From positions 26,168 to 90,167 of the forward strand of contig JBNGIQ010009363.1 in assembly GCA_049999765.1 (NCBI GenBank): a DNA stretch of 64,000 nt, written 5' to 3'. The notes under the pieces were generated by a model. That model made no database searches. It worked only from the letters and a program-made list of their open reading frames with translations, and was not told the origin of the DNA. Every line of letters starts with the position of its first letter. Position 1 is the first letter of the stretch. Below, piece after piece: positions 1 to 9,323 of this stretch. The stretch comes from Phaeoceros laevis. Taxonomy: Eukaryota; Anthocerotophyta; Anthocerotopsida; Notothyladales. Made by a program: the position numbers and the translations under genes.

Positions 1-78
1 TGCCCCTTGCCTTGTATTGCACAGCGACCTCGACCAGTAGGTCTCCCCCTTCTAGGTAGGTTCCCAACACCTCTCCCT

Positions 79-884
79 CTATAGGACATTCATGGATGTC
101 TTCTTAAGGACTCTTGCTTTATCAGCAACCATCACATCAACATTGTTCAATGCTTTTTGCATTTTTTGAATGTAGGGTGAACAAGAGTTTCTCATATGTC
201 TAGAACCATAAACGTCTTCAGGTTCTTCCTTCTGCTGAGGTGTGAAGAAAATGCGTAGCTGAATGCTAAGTTCTTCCAACTTTACCCAAACTTCTTCAAG
301 TTTTGCAGAGATGTTCTGAATGTGCTTCACATTGCGCGCAGCATTGGCATTGATGACATTGTAGACCTCAACTAGCAACTGGTCTGATGGAGAAGGGAAG
401 GAATTGAAATGATCTACGCATTGATTACAAAGTGTTGCCTTCGAATTTGTAAGTGCATGACCTCTAGCAGCAGAGACTTTATTTGCCTGCTGCAATTTTT
501 GTTTTACTTCGGTTCTAAGGTATGAGAGAGGGTCAGGTTGGGTTCCACCTACCTGGACACTCGATCTAACACTTGCCTGCCTACAGAATGCAAGTTGGAC
601 AGTGGAAGACAAGAACTTGTTAAGATTTTCCTGTTGTATGCCCCCTGGACAACCTAATGTGATTCTTTGACTTCTTCTTCTAGGCATTTTGCCACAATTT
701 AACTGTAGTAGTGGTGGATTGCAGCGGCAAGAAAAGATTCAGCTAATGACCCAAGTCGCTTAAGTAGAGACATTTTTAATGACTGCACGACCAGTCTAAA
801 ATGCTCGTGAGTAAGATTCTTGATGCAATCTTTGGATGCGCAATTGCAGATTGCACAAGACGATTCAGGTGGAGCGGGATCCAT
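79..884 (-). CDS. two consecutive hypothetical reading frames, possibly of an LTR element
   Basis: Two minus-strand frames lie end to end: 884-699 (61 codons, starting MDPAPPESSCAICNC) and 687-79 (202 codons, starting MPRRRSQR). They are in different frames, so an intron or frameshift would be needed to join them. The first has a Cys-rich start (CAICNC). The second is polar and helical, with a likely coiled coil around KLEEVWVKLEELSIQL. I recognise no domain. The first frame begins just downstream, on the minus strand, of a primer-binding-site-like sequence at 899-910, so it may be the first ORF of an LTR retroelement that runs off the left window edge. An ordinary host gene fragment is the alternative. 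Confidence 0.25.
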
Positions 885-898
885 TTCCTAATGCACCC

Positions 899-910
899 GC
901 TTTGATACCA
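899..910 (-). other. tRNA-iMet-type primer-binding-site-like sequence
   Basis: On the minus strand this reads TGGTATCAAAGC, one mismatch from the usual plant retroelement primer site TGGTATCAGAGC. The base string immediately before it on the minus strand ends in TTCA, as an LTR would. The matching LTR would occupy roughly 911-1207, but its second copy lies outside the window, so the call rests on one short match. Confidence 0.3.
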
Positions 911-1276
911 TGAAGATCAGGCAAGGATCGATGCTAGAAAGAAAAGTTAGAATCAAGAAAAGACTTATATTTATGTCACGCACGCTCTCCTTTAAAGGTA
1001 GGAGACGGCGGTTGGCCGTGTCCCTTCGTGAGGACACGGTGGTTGGGTTTTAGGGCACGACGTCTAGTCGTGCTCCATTACATGAGTTAACGTCCAATGA
1101 CGTTTTGCCTATTTAATAGTGATTTATATCTTAATGCATTGCCTACTTAAAATACATGCGTATTTTCTACACGCAAGTTCACAAGCACCATAATATGCAC
1201 GCATGACATGAGTCAGAAGTTTGCAAGAATATATGCAAATATCAATGCATTCACAACTTTGAAAAAGATTTATAAA

Positions 1277-2593
1277 TCAAAACATGTTTACAAAAATGAG
1301 TTTTATGAAGGCATGCACAATTTTGACAAGGGACAGGGGAAAGGCTTTACCGACTTGAAGTTGAGTTTTTGCTGCCTTCAGTTCAGCCTTGAGCTCGCTG
1401 CATGTAGAGCACACTGAGAACCTGTTACTCGTAGGGATCTTGATAGTCTTGAAATATCTTGTCCATATTTTATGGAAGTAATTGTGATGAATGGTTGTAA
1501 GGTTCAACTTCTCTTGGTCCTTTTTATACTCCTTAAATATTTCGTCCTTTCTGTAACTGTCTGGAAGAAGCCAAACGTTCCCGTCTGGAAGCTTTTCTGT
1601 CTTGAAGTCAAAAAAATTTTGAAGCCACTCCTTGCATGCATTTGCATGCGGGGAGGAAGTTCTCCCCGGTCTTGGAAGAGACGCATACCTTGTGTCTTTC
1701 TTTGCTCTTTCCTTTGCATTTTTGTATCTCTGCAACCCCAAGCAGTATATCCTGCAGAAAGCCCTCACACACACATCATAGGGCATGCCTTTGACTATGT
1801 TTACATAAACATGTTTGCCATCCACTACTTTTGTTTCAAAAATTTGCCCTTCCAAAAAAGTCTCCTGCTCTCCTTTGGATTTGGAGAAAAAATTGCACCT
1901 CATATCTTTAAGGTCGGAGTTCCGCAATCCCTTCAAACACTTCCGAGTGCAGCAATACTTCTTTTTATCTGCAGATACTATAGTTAGATCTGTCACTCTT
2001 TCTATATGTTCTGCCTTTCTTTGGCTTGATTGCTCAAGGGTAAAAGACATCCGTCCTTCTATGTCTGTTCTTATAGATGTGGCTGCAAACTTAGGATGTG
2101 CTGCAGGTATAAACTCTGGGAGAGGTGGGGTAGGCGATCTCGCATCCAACCCAGGCACCCAAACCCCTTCAATGCCTGCCTCATTTTTTGGCTGAGAGTT
2201 TTTGTGCGCATTACATGTGCTTTGCCCATTACATGTTCCATGCCCAGCATCACATGATATATGTCCCCCCTGCCATGTAGGTGACCGTTGCAATGTTGGT
2301 GATCTCTGAGACATATTCCCAGGTGATATCTCAGCAGCTCGTGCTCCCGCACCCATGGGAAGGAGGTTAGCTATCGGGCTCGGAGAGAAATCCCGCGGCC
2401 TGCGAAGCCGAACACGAACCCTTCTTCTATGAGAAGTTGAATTCAAAGTGCGTGCACGTCGACGGGATGTTAGCTGTTGATGTTGATTTGCCATAGGTGA
2501 CATAGTCGAGAGGCCAACATTTGGCAACGGCTGCGTCCCACACGGTGTGGCCATAAACGTTAGCTGTGACCGGACATCCGGTACACATGCCAT
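1277..2593 (-). CDS. N-terminal part of a transposase-like mobile-element protein (SDG..SQFK family)
   Basis: This is an open frame of 438 codons. The first 150 residues are low-complexity, Arg/Ser-rich, and carry the PDVR motif encoded by the dispersed palindrome. From about residue 210 there is a more conserved-looking part: a CC..KCLKGL motif, then a motif with R.NFF, a central KEWLQNFFDFKTEKLPDG stretch, HHNYFHKIW, and a CSTCSELK motif near the end. From memory this order resembles the N-terminal half of proteins catalogued as DUF7869-like, whose C-terminal half has a WSDG..SQFK motif. That half is absent here but present in remnants at 36.6-37.7 kb and 40.1-42.5 kb. The last 25 codons read into a probable intron, since AAKTQLQ is followed by a GTCGGTAAAG-like donor. 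Family assignment is from recall and has not been searched. Confidence 0.4.
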   Translation of the reverse strand: MACVPDVRSQLTFMATPCGTQPLPNVGLSTMSPMANQHQQLTSRRRARTLNSTSHRRRVRVRLRRPRDFSPSPIANLLPMGAGARAAEISPGNMSQRSPTLQRSPTWQGGHISCDAGHGTCNGQSTCNAHKNSQPKNEAGIEGVWVPGLDARSPTPPLPEFIPAAHPKFAATSIRTDIEGRMSFTLEQSSQRKAEHIERVTDLTIVSADKKKYCCTRKCLKGLRNSDLKDMRCNFFSKSKGEQETFLEGQIFETKVVDGKHVYVNIVKGMPYDVCVRAFCRIYCLGLQRYKNAKERAKKDTRYASLPRPGRTSSPHANACKEWLQNFFDFKTEKLPDGNVWLLPDSYRKDEIFKEYKKDQEKLNLTTIHHNYFHKIWTRYFKTIKIPTSNRFSVCSTCSELKAELKAAKTQLQVGKAFPLSLVKIVHAFIKLIFVNMF

Positions 2594-2970
2594 GACATGT
2601 GTACGTGTCCCTCGTGGAGTCCGTGGCGTCTCGGAAGTAGGGGGACCCCCCCCTCTGATGTGGGGGCTCTAATGTAGTGCACATTCGGCTTGCAGAAGGT
2701 GGCGTAGGTGGCGTCCACGAAGGCAATTCATAATGAACATGTAAATCACTCCCACTATTGTCATGCCCATCATGATGTACATGATGCTCGCCCCTGACAT
2801 CAGGAAAAGAGACTGTATTAGGGCTGAAAGACATGCGGCATATGGGACACCACTACTTAGTGCAGTACATCCCGCACGGAATGACAAACGGGGTTTGAAG
2901 TAAAGAACCTTGATTTGAGTCCACAGTCCGATAGACCTTCATGCCGGACATCCGGTACCGCTAGCGCACT

Positions 2971-3834
2971 CTATGCTCCTATGTTAGTGCCCTCAAACCG
3001 GACGTCTGGTGCTGATGATTGTGGTGCTCCATTTATTGTCTCGTGCCGGACATCCGGTACATGAGATACAGCAGCCCAGGCTCCAAACTTTGTGCCTCTC
3101 TCATACTGGACATTTGGTACAGCTCCCTCGTACCGGACATCCGGTACTGCTATTGCATGTATGGTCCTTGTGCCCGCTGCATCAGAGTTAAAAATGTGGC
3201 TGTCATTGAATCTTTGTGCTGTACAAGTTCCCCAAGATCCCCATACCTGGTGCTGTCTCTCATGGAAGAGCGGTGCTGTAGATGTTCCCCATACCTGGTG
3301 CTCTCCCTTTGCGCATGTTTGCTGCATTGCCAAATCCTCCACACCATGAAGTGACAGAGGGGAGTAGTCCATTGCCAAATTGTCCACACCATGAAGTGAC
3401 AGAGAGGAGGAGTCCATTGCCAAATTCTTCACACCATGAAGTAACAAAGGGGAGGAGTCCTCCATTGACAAAATCTCCACACCATGTAGCGACAGAGGGG
3501 AGCTGTCCTCCAACACTTGCAGAACCGATCTCCCATGTTCACGCTGTGCCTGCAAGTCAATGTACACAGCATAAACCAAAAGAAAAACAAACATGTGGCT
3601 CTCACATGTCAAGGCACAGAAAACCCAGCGAAACAGCCTTAAGGCAAGTTGGGATACCTCATGATTAGAAACCATGTAATCTGCTCCTCTTGCCTCATTG
3701 TTGAAGTCAAAATTTTGATAAGCTTGTAGTAATATGAGGTCCTGCCCAAAACTGTGCTCAGGTGATGTCTCACAATATGCAGCCCGGCCTTCTTGAAATG
3801 GTGACTTGAACTTCACATTTCTACAAGACATCAA
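2971..3834 (-). CDS. repeat-bearing hypothetical ORF with one likely membrane segment
   Basis: The frame has 287 codons. Residues about 68-95 are hydrophobic (FRWVFCALTCESHMFVFLLV...), consistent with one membrane helix. It is followed by four copies of a 15-16 residue unit with core SLHGVE.LAMD, encoded by the 45-48-bp repeats at 3327-3512. The C-terminal part contains several VPDVRYE-type peptides from the dispersed palindrome. No known domain is visible. Internal repeats and lack of conserved motifs mean it may be a chance frame through repetitive DNA; equally it could be one exon of the minus-strand mobile-element gene continuing at 2593-1277. Confidence 0.25.
   Translation of the reverse strand: MMSCRNVKFKSPFQEGRAAYCETSPEHSFGQDLILLQAYQNFDFNNEARGADYMVSNHEVSQLALRLFRWVFCALTCESHMFVFLLVYAVYIDLQAQREHGRSVLQVLEDSSPLSLHGVEILSMEDSSPLLLHGVKNLAMDSSSLSLHGVDNLAMDYSPLSLHGVEDLAMQQTCAKGEHQVWGTSTAPLFHERQHQVWGSWGTCTAQRFNDSHIFNSDAAGTRTIHAIAVPDVRYEGAVPNVQYERGTKFGAWAAVSHVPDVRHETINGAPQSSAPDVRFEGTNIGA
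3327..3512. repeat. four tandem 45-48-bp repeats
   Basis: Copies are at 3327-3371, 3372-3416, 3417-3464 and 3465-3512. Each starts TTGCCAAAT or TTGACAAAA and contains CACACCATGAAGTGACAGAG or a close variant. All lengths are multiples of three, so the minus-strand frame stays open through the array. Confidence 0.85.
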
Positions 3835-3908
3835 AGGAACTTCACATTCCTACAAGACATCAAAGGAACTTCAAAGGAACTTCGCATTTCTACAAGACAT
3901 CAAAGGAA
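3811..3908. repeat. three 29-bp repeats
   Basis: Copies at 3811-3839, 3840-3868 and 3880-3908 share CTTCACATTTCTACAAGACA followed by TCAAAGGAA. An 11-bp partial copy sits between the second and third. Confidence 0.8.
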
Positions 3909-3948
3909 GCAGGTCCGGCAAGTTATTGACACATGCTACCGACACATG

Positions 3949-4716
3949 CTACTCCTTGCCCTGGCACAGCAAACTCCCGGACGAAGCCATACCTGGCAGC
4001 CAAGCTAGGAGACTGTGGCCCATCGTCCCTGATGTCCTGTGAGGAAGGCATACAGCAGGCCGACGCGTCAGCGGAAGGCTGCAGTTGCTGGTGGACATCA
4101 CGTGTGGCCCCTTGAAATACAGACCGCTAGCCTGGGTCCTCCAAACTCTGGGTTTTGCCAGCTTCGGGTGATGCTGCTGCCTCCGCACCCGCGGACTGCA
4201 CCTCATGCAGCCTCTCTGTTTCTTGCGGACCATCATACGCAAGCTTCCTGGCTCTAGGGCGTTTCGCTTTCTGTGGTTGAGGAACTGCAGAACCAAGCCG
4301 AGCACGCTGCAAATGCTGGAAACTTGAAGAAGGCACAATGTCCTCCACATATTCACTTCGCAATCCTAGAGCGCCACGTTCAAAACACTTAACAGTTTGG
4401 GGATGATCCATATCCTAATAAAGCACAATTTGGGTGTCCAGGAACGGCGCTCCTCTCCTGCACATGCCAATGCAAATGTCAGGCATACTGACGCAAGACA
4501 TTTCGCAACACTTTTGCTTGTGCACAAGTAAAATCCAGCAGCGCATACAAAGTCTGGTGATGCCGTGATCGGAACCTCTTCCCGGCCACCCGATTTGGGC
4601 GCACCGTCCTCTCGGAAGACTACGAAATCACAGATAGCCTCTCTGCAGACTTGGTAATTGACACCAACTAGAGGTAGTAATTTTTTGCCAGAAACGCCAT
4701 TGCCACGTGGCGGCAT
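3949..4716 (-). CDS. possible 5' exons of the minus-strand mobile-element gene
   Basis: Several minus-strand frames overlap here. The most gene-like are 4716-4366 (starting MPPRGNGVSGKKLLPLVGV) and 4411-4127 (starting MDHPQTVKCFERGALGLR, with a basic KAKRPRARK stretch that could be a nuclear signal). They could be first exons of the gene whose later parts lie at 3834-2971 and 2593-1277, but I cannot prove the splice sites or the start. No domain is recognised. Confidence 0.2.
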
Positions 4717-4719
4717 TTA

Positions 4720-5500
4720 GCCACTTTTGCCTGCCCTGGCGAAACCCGGGCAAAATTCAATTATTTGATGGCGAAACCGGCGAAAACCTTGTTTCCCACT
4801 AGATCACAGGCAATTAGTGGAGTTATTAATTCCATACCGGCTGTCCGACAGCCAACATGCAATCCGAAACCCTAAAAACACCATTTCTTCCCGCCACTCT
4901 CTAGTAAAACCACTTCCGCTCGCCGCCACGGTCTGCAGCAAGGACGCACGGAGGCTTTGGGAGTGACTTTGCGCAGAAGGTCGTGAAGCGAGGGACGTGC
5001 CGTGCAAAAACTGCCGAAGGAAGCTGAGGTGAGCGCTACCTGTGTGTTCATGCTGCTAGCATCTTTCCTTTGATGCTTCTGCGTGGTAGGTTTAGGTAGA
5101 GGGAGCCTGACGGAGGCAGGGAGGCGGCCGGCAGCAAGGGAGCCGGGAGCCTGAGGGAGGGAGATGGAGGCGGAGCGAGCCCGGAGGGAGGCAGAGGGTG
5201 CGCTCCCTGACTGCATGGCGGCTGCACGGACAAAGGCAGCGAGAGAGCCGGCAGCCACAGCACCTCAACTTCGACCCGCCTACGCGGAACTTTAGTCTTC
5301 AAGAGGTGGCTGACAGCTTGTTCCACAGCGGTGTTTGTGTGGCGATAGAGAGCTGTGTTTGTTGTGGCAACAAGAGGCATTTTTTTTTATGTTGTGCAAT
5401 TTTGTCTCCCGATTTCCTCATGTGGAACAAGCTCTCAGCCACTTCTTGCTGGCAAAGAGTATTGCGGCAGTTACACGAGGCCTGGATGCGGAAGGCGAGG
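4720..5500. other. no supported gene
   Basis: This is GC-rich sequence with overlapping frames on both strands, dominated by Arg, Ala, Pro and Ser from simple base composition. I see no domain, splice pattern or repeat that supports a gene. Confidence 0.4.
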
Positions 5501-7110
5501 CCTGCTGTGGCCTCAAAACAGGTCTGCTGGATTTTGTAGTGGTGGGCATCTGCGGGGTGGACATGTTTGCAAAAAGTGGTGAACGGGACACGCTAGGTTT
5601 TGGACAGCATGGACACAAGGAATTTGGTCACATGGAATGCTCTCATCGCCGGGGGTATGCACAGCACGGACGCGCCATGAGGCGCTTGTTGTGTAAGGAC
5701 AAATGGAGGAGGCGGGCCTCATTCTGGCTATCCTTGAGACTTTTAGTTGGCTTATGAAGGCGTGTGCACGTGTGGGAGTCTTGCAGCAGGGCAGGAAGCT
5801 GCTGACAGAAATTCTCAAAAGACGTCTGCTGGATTATGTCGTGGTGGGCACCTGCCTGGTGGACATGTGTATACGCAAGAAGTGGAAGGTGCATGCCAGG
5901 GTTTTTACAGCATGGACAGGACACAAAGAATGCGGTGACATGGAATGCTCTGACTGCTAGGTATGGACAGCAAGGACTCGGCAAAGAGGCACTTGTCGTG
6001 TGTGGACAAATGGAGGATTAGGGCCCCATTTTGGCTATCCTTGTGACTTTTTGTTGCCTTATGAATGCGCGTGCATGTGTTGGTGGCTTGCAGAAGGGCA
6101 GGGAGCTGCACTCAAATGTTGTCAAAAGAGGTCTGCTGGATTATGTAGTGGTGGGCGTGCTGGTGCCTTGCAGAAGGGCACGGTGCTCCACAAGAAAAAT
6201 GTCAAAGGAGGTCTGCTAGACTATGTAGTGGTGGGGACCTACCTGGTGGACATGACAGGAGGTATGCTAGATGATGTAGTGGTGGGCACCTGCCTGGTGG
6301 ACTGAAAGGAGGTCTGCTGGATTATGTAGTGGTGGGCACCTGCCTAGTGGACATGTATGAAAAAAGTGGAGAACTGGAGGGTGCACGCTAGGGTTTTGAC
6401 AGCATGGACACACAGAATGTGGTCACATGGAGTGCTCTGATTGCTGGGTATGCTCAGCAAGGACTCGGCGCTTGTTGTGTATGGAAAAATGGAGAAGCCA
6501 GGCCTCATTCTGGCAAACGAAGGGAGCTGCACTCAACGATTGAGGTCTGTTGGATGGGGTAGTGTCTGCATCATGTGGTGAGCTTCAAGGTGCATGCCAG
6601 GTATTGGACAGCATGGACACAAACGGTGTGGACAGACAAATGGGGGAGGCGGGCCGCATTTTGGCTAACCATGTCAGAAGCGGTCTCCTAGATGATGTAG
6701 TGCTGGGCAGCTGCCTGCTGGACATGTATGCAAAATGTGGTCATCTGGAGGGTGCAGGCCAGGTTTGGACAGCATGGACAAAAAGGATGTGGCGACATGG
6801 AATGCCCGATAGCTTGGTATGCACAGCGATGATTGGGCGAAGCCGCAGATGTGTCTCGGCCAAGACGCATGTAGTGCCTTGTTCGTGCACCTATATAAGG
6901 TGCAGCCATGGAGAAATTGTGGGAGGCGGAGTAATTGTGTGAGGCGGACTTCAATGTGGCTGACCATGTTTCTTTTGCTGGCCAGAGTGTGCAAGCACTA
7001 GTGGCATAGAGGAGGGCAGCCAACGGCACTCAAAGAATGTCAAAACAGGTCTTGTGGATGATGTGTGTTTGGGAGCTGCTTGGTGGACATGTATGCTGAA
7101 TGTAGAACTG
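5500..7110 (+). pseudogene. pentatricopeptide repeat (PPR) gene remnant
   Basis: Eight copies of a PPR core reading GLLDYVVVGTCLVDMYAK or variants are visible, starting near 5521, 5823, 6130, 6210, 6261, 6311, 6682 and 7047. Several are followed by other PPR pieces such as TWNAL-like and GYAQHG-like segments, and by QKGRELHSNVVKRG near 6095. Plant PPR proteins are organellar RNA-binding factors built from about 35-residue repeats. Here no frame stays open for more than about 140 codons, repeats fall in different frames, and three copies have collapsed into direct 50-51-bp tandems. The locus is therefore a decayed gene. It could have been one long gene or several merged fragments. Confidence 0.7.
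6210..6360 (+). repeat. three tandem 50-51-bp units derived from a PPR motif
   Basis: Units start at 6210, 6261 and 6311 and share GGTCTGCTGGATTATGTAGT followed by GGTGGGCACCTGCCTGGTGG. The middle unit ends in a TGA. Normal PPR repeats are about 105 bp, so each unit keeps only the helix core. Confidence 0.8.
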
Positions 7111-7117
7111 ACTTCAA

Positions 7118-8678
7118 TTGCCTTGTTTGTCTGTTTTGCAGAAGATGGGAGGACACGGACGTGGAAAAGGGGCGGCTGGAAGAGGAGGGGGCCGCCAGAA
7201 AAAGCAAGCCGACCTTGGACCAGAAGAAATGGAGGCAACAGCCCGGAGCCTCCACGGAAGCCACAAAGCGCACAAGTGCCAAACAGCACGAACGGCGGGC
7301 AACGAAACCAACATCTGATGGAATCCCTGCAACAACTCTCGCACCCCCTCTCGCAACAACTATGGCAACCCCTGCCACTGAGCCTGAGCCCCTAGTCCCC
7401 ACAGGCCCTCCACGTCCAACAGCACCACCAAGGCAAAGCCTTACTAGCATGAGGTTTGAACAGACCGTCGTGGCTCTCCCTGGGGAAATGAGAGAAGATC
7501 CCCCCCATACGCTTTCTCTCTAAAGGGGGGGCCATTCCCTACTGCTGATGCATCACATGCTGATGGTCCACATGTTTTGGACATGAACCGAAAGCCAGCA
7601 TACAACAAGCATGCAATGAATGTTATTTCATGGACGATGGCACCTAACGTTCCTGTCTATGGTTTTGAGAACAGCGGTGGAGTATCCAGGCGTCAACTAA
7701 TCGTTCTAAACATGTCTACGTTTTTGTGGAAGGCAAGATGCAGGCCAAGTATAAGTGTGGAGGAGCAATTCTGTGGAGAAAGTATGATCACAAAGGTGCT
7801 CAGTCCCGAGTTTATTTGATAGTGACCACAGATGGGAGGCCGCCTGTATTTGCCTTGGGACCCAGCAAATGTCATGTGATTAGTGTAACTGTGAAGGACT
7901 TCGACATCATTGGTTGCGGACCTCCTGAACTGCGGGACAACATTGCTCCACGTTTGAACAAACCGGATGTAAGTAACTTGAATGCATGTTTTTGATTGTC
8001 TGCATGTACACTTCTTCATGTGAGAATTCTCATGATGTGTCCATGTGCAGGACGGCGAATCGTTTCATTCATACCTCCACAAAGTAGTAGTGGAGTTAAG
8101 CGCAACAAGTTCTAACAGAATCGGAACAACACCAACAACACCGACTGCACTTGAACTTAGTGAAGGAGTGGCCAGGACATCTGGTACCTCGAGGAGCTGG
8201 GAGTGGGAGTGCACCAGACATCCGGTGCATGAGAGGACCAGGGGGGAGGGGCAGCACACCGGACATCTGGCAGGGTCTCGGTTGCTACCCTTGTAGAAAG
8301 TTTCCTGTTACTGCAGCAGTTGCACCAAGTGTCCCTGAGCACCGGATATCCGGCACACCAACAGCGGACGAGGAGGACATTGTAGTTCCATCCAGTGAGG
8401 CAGCAAAAAAGATTTCAGATTTGATTGACGATGATGACTATGAGTCAAACCACGACGACGAGGATGACGGTGACGATGAACAAGAAGAAGAAGAGGATGA
8501 GGCTGAAGAAGAGGAAGCAGATGGAGAAGAAGATGGGCAAGACGAAGGAGAGGGACAAGACGAAGAAGATGAAGAAGAAGAGGAGGTTCCTCTTGTAAAT
8601 AAGCGGAAAAAAAAGCTGACACCTGTAGAAGAAGGGGCAGCAAATGTCAAGCGGTTCATTAAAACAAGGTCTCCTTAG
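7118..8678 (+). pseudogene. mobile-DNA-associated ORF with acidic tract, function unknown
   Basis: Plus-strand pieces look like exons of one gene. A Gly/Lys-rich start begins near 7145 (MGGHGRGKGAAGRGGGRQKK). A conserved-looking segment at about 7690-7968 includes KYKCGGAILWRKYDH and PPVFALGPSKCHVISVTVK; it ends at a good GTAAGT donor (7969) with an acceptor CAG at 8048-8050, followed by DGESFHSYLHKVVVEL. A frame change near 8150 leads into PDIR-type peptides from the palindromic repeat, then a run of Asp/Glu (about 8436-8590), a basic KRKKKL nuclear-signal-like stretch and a stop at 8676-8678. I recognise no catalytic domain. The mixed frames suggest decay. The acidic-then-basic tail would suit a nuclear, chromatin-associated protein, but that is inference. 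Confidence 0.35.
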
Positions 8679-8939
8679 GATCGGAGACAATCCTTGGTCT
8701 CTAAAAATGAAGGGAAAAATTGGGTCTCAATAAAATGCTTGTGACCGTTTTGGGCGTTTTTTTTTGGCAGCTGTGTGCTAAAAATGCATTGAAAAGTTAC
8801 AGTTTGCTAAATATAGCCCAAAATGCAAAAAAAACTTATGCAAACGAAAGTACATTAAAAAAAGTCTACATCGTAACTTGAAAAGTCACGTAAAAGACGA
8901 AAAATACTTCGACCGGGACCACCTGCAGCACTGGACGAC

Positions 8940-9060
8940 TGGTGGTGGAGTGTAGGCCATGATGTCCGACATGGATTCGAACCCGCAACGGCGCGCCCGC
9001 CACCGCAGCGCCTTTGCCAATCGCACTTACACGCTAACTTACGAGTCGCGGGGTCAGCCA
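8940..9060 (-). other. possible tRNA-derived SINE or tRNA relic
   Basis: The minus strand contains GCGGGTTCGAATCC (8972-8985), a good match to the tRNA T-arm and Pol III B box. An ATTGGCAAAGGCGC stretch 40-50 nt upstream on the same strand vaguely resembles a D-arm and A box. I could not fold a full cloverleaf, so this is at best a tRNA-derived short element. Confidence 0.25.
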
Positions 9061-9118
9061 GGACTGGAGGCTGAAAATCCAGAGCATTGGAGAGATGATG
9101 AAGGAGCTAACCTGCGAG

Positions 9119-9136
9119 GCACTGGACGTCCAGTGC
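9119..9136. repeat. perfect 18-bp palindrome
   Basis: GCACTGGACGTCCAGTGC equals its own reverse complement. It lies in intergenic DNA between the two PPR remnants. Confidence 0.85.
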
Positions 9137-9272
9137 TGTCTAAACGCCCTCCATGCTACCACCTTCTACCTGTGCCTGCGCACTATCCACATCAACGCCG
9201 GCAGCTGTGGCCTCATCAAACGCGGAAACATGGCTGGGCCCTGCACCGAGAGTGCAACCTGGAGTAGCAAAG

Positions 9273-9323
9273 GACAGCATGGACACAAAGGATGTGGTCC
9301 ATATCCTTTGTGTCCATGCTGTC
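9273..9323. repeat. perfect 21-bp inverted repeat with 9-nt loop
   Basis: The left arm 9273-9293 (core CAGCATGGACACAAAGGAT) and right arm 9303-9323 are exact reverse complements, with the loop at 9294-9302. Both arms encode the PPR peptide DSMDTKD on opposite strands, so this is a head-to-head join of two PPR fragments. Confidence 0.9.

Noticed and set aside
3327-3512. CRISPR-like array
   Set aside because: The units are directly adjacent with no unique spacers, and the genome is eukaryotic. It is a minisatellite.
8972-8985. Functional tRNA gene on the minus strand
   Set aside because: A good T-arm is present, but no acceptor or anticodon stem could be paired around it.
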